Positions 24,730 through 35,200 of a stretch of DNA of 64,000 nucleotides are shown piece by piece. The position numbers and the translations under genes were made by a program. Each line of letters begins with the position of its first letter. Positions within the stretch are counted from its first letter, which is position 1. Source of the stretch: Apiospora phragmitis (taxonomy: Eukaryota > Ascomycota > Sordariomycetes > Amphisphaeriales > Apiosporaceae); NCBI GenBank assembly GCA_038363925.1, contig JAQQWL010000008.1, positions 2,046,001-2,110,000 of the forward strand. Direction: 5' to 3'. The notes under the pieces were generated by a model, which saw only the letters and a program-made list of their open reading frames with translations, did not search any database and was not told where the DNA came from.

Positions 24730-25913
24730 ATGGCCGCAGAGAAGTACGTCCTGCGGGTGACGGCAGGTTCAAGTTATGATGTCGACACCCACGAAGTGGT
24801 CCCTGTCAACGCATCCGAGCCGCTGAAGGTCTCCAACGACTTCATGGACGTGGAGCTCAACGTCCGGGTGCAAAACTACCGAGGCCTGCCCAGGAACTCG
24901 CCTACTACTTCCCCATACTTCTCACAGCCGCCTCATGACTACAACAAGGACCAGTACAGTATATCATTCCGCTTCACCCCAAAGAAGCCAGCCGGCTCTA
25001 GTGCCGCAAAAACGTCGTCGTCCGAGGAAGACGCTGATGATGTCGCCAAGCAACCTTCAAACGGCATATCGGCTGCTGATCTCCAGTGGGGCAACGACTT
25101 TGACCATCCCATTCGAGACCGACTGCCACCGGGGTTTAACACAGCCATGAGCATCGTGAAGTGGTGGATCGATCCTGGTCTGGATGGCGACGCCTATGCT
25201 GAGGAGCCCTACCTGTATGGCCATGCGCTCTCGTCCTTTAACAGCGTGCATGTGGGCCAAGGCGAGAACGATCCCGAGAAGGGAGGGCTCTGGTTCGACG
25301 AAGGAGGCGACGAGAAGGGCCTGGAGGCGCGAAAGGCCATTGGCGCCCCTGACGGCGCGAAACAGCGCATGAAGTGGGCGCTCCGGGCCGACAGCAAGAA
25401 GAAGTGGGTGTTTGAGCACGGCAAGACCTACGGCGTCGACTTTTACAATCCCTACCTGGACTTTGGCGACTTCAGCTTGAAGCTGCCAGGTTTCACCCTG
25501 CCCATCATGAAGTACTGGGATGGGCAGGGCCTAGGTAAGTTGTGGTATACCCCCAAATCACTGCATTTGACGTCATTTGAATTTGCCAATCTCAACTCAA
25601 CTTGTCTCCCAGGTCCAATCCGAAACGCTCACATCGCCTTAGATATGTACTCCGGAACAAATCCACCGGCGACACCTATCTGGTGGTGCTCTTCACGCTC
25701 TATCTCAAGGAAGACGTGAACGAGAACGGATCACTGAAGCCCGCGGCTTTGGCGTCCCACACGTCGCAGCCGGAGGAGGCTACTACGGAAGCCAGCAAAG
25801 CAGCAGACGAGCCGGAGGACGAGGCAGCGTTGGAGGAGGCGCGGAAGAAGCTGGAGGGACTGGACACGGGCAAGTCGTCCAAGGGAGACAACAATGACGA
25901 CGAGGTGGATTGA
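24730..25913 (+). CDS. DUF1769-domain protein
   Basis: The ATG at 24730 (AAAATGG) opens a hydrophilic protein of about 360 residues. The DUF1769 core is recognised from DFYNPYLDFGDFSLKLPGF and, after an intron, RYVLRNKSTGDTYLVVLF. The C-terminus is a charged, Glu/Lys-rich low-complexity tail. The intron donor is GTAAGT at 25535. The acceptor that restores family wording is the TTAG at 25639-25642, but it leaves the frame off by one base; the CAG at 25610-25612 keeps an open frame but gives an unrelated ending that stops at 25719. A one-base length error near the donor would explain this. Function of the family is unknown. I chose the 25913 stop because of the family match. Confidence 0.7.
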
Positions 25914-27077
25914 GAGATTCGAGCACTACTACCTTGTTTTACTCGAGGTATAGATTTCATTGTTTGACGTCGGCATCCGAATTTGTACCACACTTCATGC
26001 GCTGCCTACAAAGGCGCCTACTTCTGGCTACACCAAACTCAAGGTAATTTGGCGAGGAACTCTGCGATGGCGCTTTTGCCGGCCAAGGTCGAGTCTAGCC
26101 TTTCACAACGATTTCGATATCGAATACAGGGGAGATAAGGGAAAGAGGATACATAGGGATATTCCATGACCCTCGAGGGGACCATGGGAACAGTTTAGAA
26201 TTGCAAAGTAATAATTGAACAAACCACCATTCAGCACCTTCGACAGGCCTTGACGACCCAGACTGTTCATTATCTCTGCTGACCCCGGGCTTCCCGAAAG
26301 GGAACATGCGCATTTTTCAGGAGATGGCTTGAGATAGAGTTAAGCATAATGAGCTGGTTATTTCGTAGCCCTAATCAACTCTACCTTGACTTGGACCCCT
26401 AACTGGCTCGGTGTGTGGGGGCCAGGTGGATAAACTCTACAGCATACTTGGTACGTTGGTCTTCCCGGATAGGACAATCCGGAGATGGCTTATATGCATA
26501 TCATTTTTCCATTCTTCTTCTTTTGCCTACTTAGCGGAGGTATATCGGAATAAGAAAGGGCTCAGTCAAAGCTGCCCGCAGTATTAGTTCCTGAGTCGTA
26601 GCCTTTACCGAAATGCGAATAGCGGAGATCAAGTGTGGTTGGTATTATTCACCAATGCCACCGCCGATACAACTTGCTTTTTGGGATGGGTAACGTAAGA
26701 ATGTATGTACATCACTTGAGTAAGGGATTATAGTTTGTATATACCCCGTCTCAGCCAAGTTAACCTCCCCCACGCACTTAACTCTATCATGGCGAGCGGA
26801 GCGACAAAAATTCTGAAGGACCCTCCTTTCTCCGATGGCTCCCACATCTCATATATTACACGCGGTTCTCTCTAGTCTGTGGTCTACCATTTCTCTCATA
26901 TTTCATGCATCCTTGATCTCGACCATTCAGCCAGTTCTTTCTCTCCTCTCACTTCCTTCAAACAACAAGCCAACAACAACACGCTGATCCCTCTAAAGGA
27001 CTTTCAGCTCGCTACCAACACACACACACAACACTTCACACAACAGAAACCAAGACAGACAAAGAAGGAGAAAAAAA
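25914..27077. other. intergenic region, promoter and leader of the repeat protein
   Basis: No supported gene. A TATA-like TCATATATTA lies near 26849, and from about 26880 the DNA is rich in C, T and CA repeats, consistent with a long leader before the ATG at 27078. Confidence 0.45.
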
Positions 27078-28666
27078 ATGGCTCCCATTGATCGCAGCAC
27101 TAGCCCTCGAGGCCCACACCCTCCCCCCTAGCCGCGAGGAGCCGAGCGCCCTGCCACCCTCTCGCCATGCTGCCCGTATGAGTGACGGTCTCCCATGGGG
27201 AGCTCCCCATGAGAGTGACGATCCCAGCAATCGTCAAATGAGTCTCCCTTTTGGTGGTGACATTCCCATTCACTGGCCTTGGAATCACCCGAATGATGAT
27301 CCCAATTCCAAGCGTTCATTCGCTAATGGCGAGGTCCCGGCAGACGATCCCTGCCAGGGCTACGGAGACTTGGAGGCGTGTATGCGTCCCCGGCCCCACT
27401 CGCCTCGCGCGGCCGAGACCGAGGGGCCGGTAGGCGGTCAGGATGGTACCAGCGAATTGCCATTTACCGTGATGCCTCCCATGATCCCTGTCCCATCCAA
27501 CGGACTCGATATGGCCGGCAGTCCCGTGATTCCTCCCATGATCCCAGCCCCGCCCAACGGAATCGACGACGTCGTCGACAACGTTCCGGCAGACGATCCC
27601 TGCCTGGAATACGGAGACTATGGGTGTATGCGTGCCCGGGCCTACTCGCCTCCCGCGGCCGAGACCGAGGAGCAGGAGCAGGTGAGCGGCAAGCCGACGG
27701 ACAAGAAGAAGCCCTGCCGGAACTACATAGACTACGTGCTGCGACCGGAGTGCAAGCCGCATTTTCACAACCGGCCCCCCCTCTCGTCTCGTGCCGCGGC
27801 CGCGACCGAGGGGGAGGAGAAGGTGGACGACAGGTCGCCGGCCGTCGCCCCCCGCAGCCCTGCGGGACATGGGAACACTGGCACATGGCCCACCCCGGCA
27901 AGGACTTCATAGACATGGTCAAAGACTGGAGATGCCACCCGGAGATGCCTTGGATGCGTCCTCATCCCCTCTCGTCACCTCACGCCGCCGAGACCGCCGA
28001 GGAGGAGGAGGAGACGGCCGCCGTCGTCGCGCCCCACTGTGGCGACCCCGAGAGCCAACCCAGTATTCTCTGCCCTCATGTGAGCAACCACACCGGGCCC
28101 GGAGTTAGGATCATGGCCGCCGAGAACAACAACGGCATCAACGCGACGGCCAAAAACGCCACCACTACCACCAACGACCTCTACAAGGGCAACGAGTTCG
28201 AGTACGATGCGCGCTCCATGGGCTTCGCCATGGGCTTCCTCGTCATCATCGGCGCCCTCTTCGGCTTCCTGATCTTCACCGACTGCAGCCGCAAGTACCG
28301 GTTCAAGAAGAACCTCTATCAGCGACCTCGTGCCGCTATCGCGGCCAAGTTCTCCTCCTCCAAGAAGCAGGGCCAACAGCAGCAGCAGATGGCCCAGGCC
28401 GCCGCCTCCGGCGCCGCTGCCGCTACCATCGCTCCCTTCTCGGCGAGGCCCTTCGACGCCGCCGCGCAGATGGAGAGCGGCCACGCCAGCGGCAGCGAGG
28501 CCGGGACCACGCTCCAGGCCGATCCTCGTCTCGTGGCCCTTCTCCTAGTACTGCCGCTGCTTCTACTACTGCCGCCGCCTCCGCCTCTGCCAACAACACC
28601 GAAGCACCTTCTTCTGCCTCGGCGCCTGTTACCGCCCGCAACCCGCCTCGGATCCCATCGTTGTAG
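27078..28666 (+). CDS. repeat-bearing single-pass membrane protein, unknown function; at least three frame breaks
   Basis: The region codes for an extracellular-looking part with four degenerate repeats at about 27340-27427, 27586-27675, 27710-27813 and 27859-28005. Each starts with Pro-Cys and an aromatic/Asp step (DPCQGYGD, DPCLEYGDY, KPCRNYIDY, PCGTWEHW), holds a second Cys, and ends in an AAETE-like acidic stretch. Two PPMIPxPxNGxD repeats lie between the first two. One membrane segment (GFAMGFLVIIGALFGFLIF, about 28219-28280) is followed by a basic stop-transfer segment and a Gln/Ala/Ser-rich tail ending RNPPRIPSL. The frame breaks just after the ATG (about 27086), at a six-C run (27848-27853) and near 28515. 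The continuity of the four repeats across the six-C run argues that this break is a length error. A short signal peptide is likely but lies across the first break. I do not recognise the family. Confidence 0.5.
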
Positions 28667-29249
28667 GTAGAGAGATCCTTAGGTTCTTGGTTCACCTGAA
28701 TGAGTCCCGCTGACTGGGATCCAAACAGGAATGATGAGAACAGACATTCTGCACATTCGCTTGGGACCGCGGTGCTTGGTCCCCTTGATCGGCCATGAGA
28801 GGTTCTGCTGAGGAGTTGGGTATGCCGGAAGGGTTGACCTATCCTTTCGGTGTCTACACTCATGTTGGGTTTTGGGGGAGCTGAGGGATATGGGTTCGTG
28901 CTTTCTTTCTAGATTTCATTCGTTATTTCGATACCTTTCATTCGCTCTTTCCTATGTTGGATCATAATCTAATAGACGAATATCAACCAATATCATAAAC
29001 AATTGCAAGTGAAGGGGAATCCGATCGACTTGTAATTCATCACTGAAATCGAAAGATCGGGCCAACGCTAGATGCTACCTTGAAACCCCGTTTACTCCAT
29101 TTGTATCATCCAACATGCCTGCCATTTACTCCATTGATACTAGCCCACTTGTCTGGTCTCGTCCACTATGAAGTTGACGATCTCCCCACCATTCCCACCT
29201 CATTGCTAGATACCGATGATACGAGCCGCACCTTCTCTCTCTCTCTCTC
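28667..29249. other. intergenic region between two convergent genes
   Basis: The flanking genes converge here, so this should hold two transcript ends. It is AT-rich in the middle and ends in a CT microsatellite at about 29233-29250. No gene is seen. Confidence 0.5.
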
Positions 29250-30259
29250 CTAACCAGTGTACCGGCAGTAGACAGAAGACGACCCCGACGTGCCGCAGTC
29301 GGTGTAGACCCTGTTGCCCTGCTGGATGTCGATGATGGTAGCGCCACTCACTCCCACGGTGCTGCCGCCGCTCTTGGCCGAGGCGCCCGTGAAGGTGACG
29401 GTGCCGAAGTCGGCAAAGGGCACGAGGCTGCCGCCCGACTCAAAGTCCTCGACGATCCACTCGGCGTTGGTCTCGCACAGCGCCGCCGACTGCGCCGCGA
29501 ACGTGTGCGTCACCGTCTGACCCGTCGACTGGTTGTCGATCACGGCCGTGCCGCCCGTCTTGCTGCTCGCCGTCACCGTCATCGTCACCGTGTCGCCGGC
29601 GCGGATCGTGATGCCGTCGAAGTTGTAGGCGTAGTCGGGGAACCACTCGTACCTGGTTGGCTTGGTTAGTTCGATCTGCCCTGCTTGTTTGTTCGTTTGT
29701 TGTTGATATTCAACGTCGCAGCGACGCCGCGTGGCGGCTGACGCCTCACCTCCCTAGGGGTCGGTGACGTGTCCGCTACAGTCACTCCGGAGACTGTTGA
29801 TCTAATATACATGATAGGCTCAAGCAGGGGAAGGATGGTGATTAGGCAAGTGGCACATACCAAGCGTCGTACGAGACCTGGCCGTTCGAATACGTGAAGT
29901 CGACACCCGTTTGCAGGATCGACGTCGAGCACGTGTCGCCGTCGATGCCCACCCAGCCGAAGCCGCCGACTGTTGGCCGCTCGCGCCCGGGCCCGGCGTC
30001 GGGACCACGATGGTGCCGGTCACGGACGTGTAGCCGCGACCGATGAGGACGGCGCCGGCCCAGTTGCTGCTATATCGGGTGGGTGTTGTTGATCCCAGCC
30101 TCAGTGACGCTGTCGACCGGTATGAGCGGTTGCGACGACCCGAGCTTTCGCTGGGCAGCGCGTTTGGCGGCGGCGCGCTCGCGACGGACCTCGGTGAGAG
30201 GGGGCGCCGAGGGCGACGTGGGCGCAGGTGAGCGCGGCGATGGTGGCGGTGATCTTCAT
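29250..30259 (-). CDS. secreted glutamic endopeptidase (eqolisin, peptidase family G1); three apparent indels
   Basis: The ATG at 30259 starts a signal peptide (MKITATIAALTCAHVALGA). A basic propeptide follows and then the mature enzyme: YSSNWAGAVL, VGIDGDTC, ILQTG with the catalytic Gln, the W-Y-E-W-F-P-D-Y segment, and AEWIVED with the catalytic Glu. A GTATGT..CAG intron at 29860-29653 splits the Trp codon. Family enzymes are acid-active secreted proteases such as aspergillopepsin II. The frame slips at a five-G run (30200-30204), near 30080 and near 29968, each restorable by a single base and each located upstream of the intron. Exon 2 (29652-29250) is clean and keeps the catalytic Glu. 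Probably a working gene with consensus errors, though pseudogenisation is not excluded. Confidence 0.8.
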
Positions 30260-30347
30260 GATTAGGCAACGACTGACGGTTGAAATGGTAAGAACCTGGG
30301 TTGTGGTGAGTGTGTCCAGCATGAGGAAAGGCAGGATTGGCGCCAGG

Positions 30348-30354
30348 TTTTATA
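30348..30354 (-). promoter_or_regulatory. TATA box of the glutamic protease gene
   Basis: TATAAAA on the minus strand, about 90 bases upstream of the ATG at 30259, a usual distance for a strongly regulated fungal secreted-enzyme gene. Confidence 0.5.
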
Positions 30355-32296
30355 CACGGGCCAAAGTATGCGGAGGATTTGACCGGTATCAACCTGAAGC
30401 AACAGTCTGGTGACAGGACCTGATAAGCAGGTGCATTTGCACACGAGTCACCTTCCTTTTCGATGGGAAGTGCGACCGAAGTGTGGATGCAACAAATGCG
30501 TTAGGGCAGGTGTGTGCGAAACTGATTTTTCCATGAGATAGCTACTACCTAAGAACAGGGGTGCGTGTGGTGACTCCCAGATGCGCAGAAGTGAGTATTC
30601 GGGAGTGTAGGATGATAGATACGTTGCAGATCCATATACCGGAGTTGAAGCCTCAGTAGCCAATCATGCGAGGTGGCCGATATTGGGTTGGAGATCTCCT
30701 CCGGGATTAGCCTTTATCAGTGTAAGGCTCGGCAGTCATGGTTGTTCACCACCATGTCGAATGGGCAGGTTCTGGGCCTGGCATGCCACACACGCTCAAG
30801 TAGACACCAGTTCCGAATAGGCAAGCACATAGATAGATGGGAAGGGAACCTTGGAAAATAGGTCCATTGACCGAGACTGATAGGTGCTTCCGTGGCGGAT
30901 ATCCTGCATAATCCAGTGGACTATCAGTTATACCAACGGCAATAATACACAGTCGAGGAAGGTGGCATAACCATGGAGTCAAATGGTCTAGTCGGGTCGG
31001 CCTTTCCGCCAGAGATAGCTAGGGCTTCATACGTACACATTGGGAAGTTTGATGGCGAAGGGGCCGCCAAGGATTGCATATCCTGCATGGCACAATGGTA
31101 CATGCTGCCAAGGGGGATGCCAGGAGGATTGGGGTGTCGACGAGCCCAGTTGCTGTCCAATCAGGAGGGCCAAACCCAGGCTAAGAAGAGGTTGCGAAAG
31201 GGTCGGTGGATCAGTGGAAGAGCCAAGCAAGCCAAGACATGACTCTCCACGATCCGAGGTCGCGGTTTGGCTGTAGTGGTCGAAACAAGCTTTTAGGTGA
31301 TCAGAATGGAGTGCGCCAAGATCTGGAGACGTTCCTGGTCTTTATACGTGGACTGGGACGGGTGTATACCACTTCAGTCCTTACAAATATGTTTAACCAG
31401 GTCGTGTTTTGCTTCATTTCTCCAACGCTCTCCTCTTTATTAACACGAGTCGGGTTGCAGCTTGCTGCAGCACCTTGTGCAGGTATTAGGCAAGTAAATA
31501 GGCTAGGACGGGGGGATTAAAGAGACTGGTTACTGCAGGTGGAGTCAACAGTCTCCGCACCAAAGGGATTCCGGAGTTGATTCGATCGGGTTTAACCGCC
31601 TAGATGAGCTTTGCTGCCGGCAACGGCTCGATGCTGCAATAGTTTACTAGAGCGGATGGTCATCCATGGAAGTGATCGGCGAAGCCATCTTGAATCCCCA
31701 TGATCAGTCTCCCCCGTAGGCAATCATAGTGGTTGTTGTCTGCTCGGCCTTTCGGTGCCAACCAGTATGATAAGAAACTATATCGATATCAAGATCCCTG
31801 ATCAAAGTTGGCCCAATGCGGAAGGTGCTCGGTTGCCACTACTCGTTAGCTCCCGGGCCATATCGATCACATGCATGTGGGACAGTGGGAGCGTGAGCAA
31901 ATGCCAGCAGCATGCCTAGCAGGGTACTGGGATTGAGGGGCAGTGAGATTCAGGCACCATGATTGGCCCCCCCCCCAATTCTCTACAGGCATTCCAATGA
32001 AGAGGCAATGCACCTTATTGAACCCTGCCTTTGTATTTCCGGAATCCATTGGGGATGTTTTCGAATCTCTGCTGCTCACGTCTTTGTTCTGTGACAAATG
32101 AGGGGTTCAGGAGTGGCTTTGCAGCATTTGCTACAGCTGTGGTACAGATACGAGAGCAAACCCCTCTTGTACGTAGCCAACATGCACAAGTATAGAGACT
32201 AGAAGCCTGAGCGAAAGCAGCAAAGAATCGGGCGATCGGAAGTGTTTATATTAACTTGTTATAACATGCTATATACTATTAGTTGCTGCACTCTTA
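30355..32296. other. boundary region between core and accessory parts, no supported gene
   Basis: Many small frames on both strands, none with a domain or plausible splice structure. It separates the last conserved gene (protease) from the PKS remnant and may be where conserved gene order ends. Confidence 0.45.
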
Positions 32297-35200
32297 TCAC
32301 TTGAGAGCAAAATGGTCCACTAGATGATTGATAGTCGGACATTTCCAAAGCAAAGTTGGAGCCATTTTAATCTTAAGAAGTCTTTGAACCTTGCTCCTAA
32401 ACGAGACAGTAACGACAGAGTCCATTTCCATCTCGGAAAGGGCTATGGATGGATCAATGTCCGCCTCGGCCATACCAGAAATTTCTGATATAATTGACTT
32501 CAAAAGTATTGACCAGCGGTTTCTCTGACCCTTCAGGCTCAGAGGTACCCAAAGGTCCGGAAGAGCCATCATGGGCAGCAAGTTGCAGGGCCCGTCGAGG
32601 CGAGATATCCGCAAGAATAGGATGGGGGACTTGCTCGCCAGCGTTGAGTGGCAAAGCCCTCAATACCACTGCCTGGCTCATGTCGAGGGAAGCGATGCGG
32701 TCCCAAGCCATGAAAGCTTCCTGCAGAGTGATATCCGAGATGCCACGCGCCTCGAGCTCGGCATTGACGGCTGCGGTGCTGGCCGCCATACCCAGCCCCC
32801 ACCAGCTCGTCCATTGAATGGAAACAGCATTGTCTCCCTGGCTTCGGCGACGCTCGGCCAGGGCATCGAGGAAGGCGTTGGCGCTGGCGTACGACGTTTG
32901 CCCCGGGAACCCGAGGAGCTGGCCGCATGAGGAGAACAGGGTGAAGAAGTCGAGAGTCCCAGGGGGGAACAGCTTGTCCAGGTGGAAGGCACCCTGGATC
33001 TTCGGAGCCAGGACGCTGTCAAAGGCGTCTCGGGTGATGTTCTGGATGCTCTGGCCATGGAGCACACCGGCTGCATGCACCACCCCTGTAACCGCCGGCA
33101 GCCCCAACTGATCGATGGCATTGGACAGAGCCACGTCGGCATCTACGGCGCTGAGATCTACGCTGATCGCTTTGGACGGTGGCGCCCATGTTCTCGAGCT
33201 CCGTCAACTTGTCCACTACGCCTGAGTAGTCGACCGAGTCTTTCCAAGCTGTTCGGGGTGGTAATTTACGCCGCGAGACGAGAATGAGCCTGCGCGCCCC
33301 CGATTCGCACATCCACTTGGCTATTTCCAGACCAAGTGCACCCAGACCACTTGTGATCATATAGGTTCCCCCGGCGCGAAATACCACTTTACTCCGTTCT
33401 GGGCCCGGCATTGGAGGCAGCTTGGCGATAAGGACGTAGTCGGGCCACCCTGCCCACATCATCATCATCATATCGAACCACGTCTTCACCCTGGATATAC
33501 TTCATTCCGGTAATCGGAACGCGCCCGTCCTCACATTCGAACAGCCCTCCCCATATATCAGGTAACTCGGAGTTAAGGACCCGGGCTAATCCATATAGAG
33601 GTGCCGTAGCCAAGCGGTCATCCTCTGCACCAATCAGCGCGAAAAGCTTAACTCCGGACGGGGACGATGACATGGCCTTGGCAGCTGATACAAGAGCATC
33701 GCAAAAGTCCGATGCTACTTCGGCCAGTCTAGAAGAGCTCGGGCCCGGGAGGTATATTACAATGGTACCTTTGTCGAGGCCAGCCAGGTCTTTGGCGTCG
33801 TCTGTGTGAGACACGTCATACCCTTTGGCAATCAAATGTTTCTCGTAGCGCTGAGACGCCGGATCGGCGACGGAGCTGGCCCCGAAAAGCACCACATGGC
33901 CGATGCTGGGCGGCTCGTCCGCGAAAGTGGCCGGAAACCCAGGCAATTTGGTGAACCAAACCATTCGTCGTCTTGCGCGAAAGGTGATCGGTCTCGATGG
34001 CGGCGAACTCCATGCCTTGGAAGAGAACGAGCACTCGGCCGCTCTCGTCGCAGACGTACACATCGCTACCGCAGCCAGAACTGGCCAGTTTCTTGCAGTA
34101 CACATAGACCCACCCTCAAGTCGGCCATAGTGGCGGCGCTCGCGGTGGCGACGCGACCAATGGCAGTGGGCATTCGCAGCAGAGGCTCCTGGTGAAATAG
34201 CATCGATGCGATAGACGTCGCTGCGTCCATTATCGAAGCACCGAGGTCTCCAACACCGGAGAGGCTATCGGGGTTCGTCTCTACCATGGCTAGCATCTCA
34301 TCGTCGTTGGCGAAGTGCTCCATAACCCTCCAGGGGAAGCCCTTCTCAGGCACCCCCACTTTGGCGAGATAGTCAGTCGAGAAGGTCGGGGGGAGCTCGC
34401 GCGGCATCCGCATCCTGAGTACCACGAGATCCGAAGTTTCAAGTTCCAAGTGGCTTCTCAGGGGGAGCCAGCTTGGCAGAAGTGTTGACGAGCCACGCGC
34501 CCCCGTTGCCGCTAGGCTCGGACAACCTTGACCTCAATGTGATCCCTCGACTATCAAGCACAATTTGAAGCTCACGGGCCGGCGCCACAACGACAGGAAC
34601 TTTGAGCAACAAATCTCCTAGGCAATGGCTGCTCGAATCGATGGCGCGTATAAACGTGTTGATCAGGACTGCGGCTGGGGACAATCTCGGATCCGTGGAG
34701 GGGATGCTTTCCTGGATAAGGCCTACTCGTCTCGTCGAGTTGGGTTTGGAATAGAACAGTATCGGCCCCCCCCAAGAGACGTCGGAGTTCCAAGCAGGTT
34801 ATTGGAAGCGGGTGTGTGAGTCGACGTGTGACCCAATGGCACTTTTGCTACAGCGCGCCAGTAGGGTTCATGAGACCATGCCGTTCGCGGTACGCCTGGG
34901 CACCATGGACGATTGATTTGCTCTGTAGAAGCTAGTCGAAAACCGAAACAGTGAAGCTTGGGGACGCATGTGAGGATGCATCGCATCGTCGATTTGTTTC
35001 GCAACATTGTGGGCATAACCACTGCGTCAACGAGGGCTTCCAACTCTAGCGTCTCGCTGATGGAATGCGATGCGATAGGATGACTAGAAATTTTCGACAA
35101 AGGCCCGGTAGCCGTCTTTGGAGATGGCCTGGATGGCGTTTCGGGAAGCACGGGCTGAACCATATTGTTGGTCCAATAGGTAACGCCACGCATCTCTGTC

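Noticed and set aside
24730..25719. Alternative ending of the DUF1769 gene at 25719
   Set aside because: It keeps an open frame through the CAG acceptor at 25612 but replaces the conserved RYVLRN..TYLVV segment with unrelated sequence.
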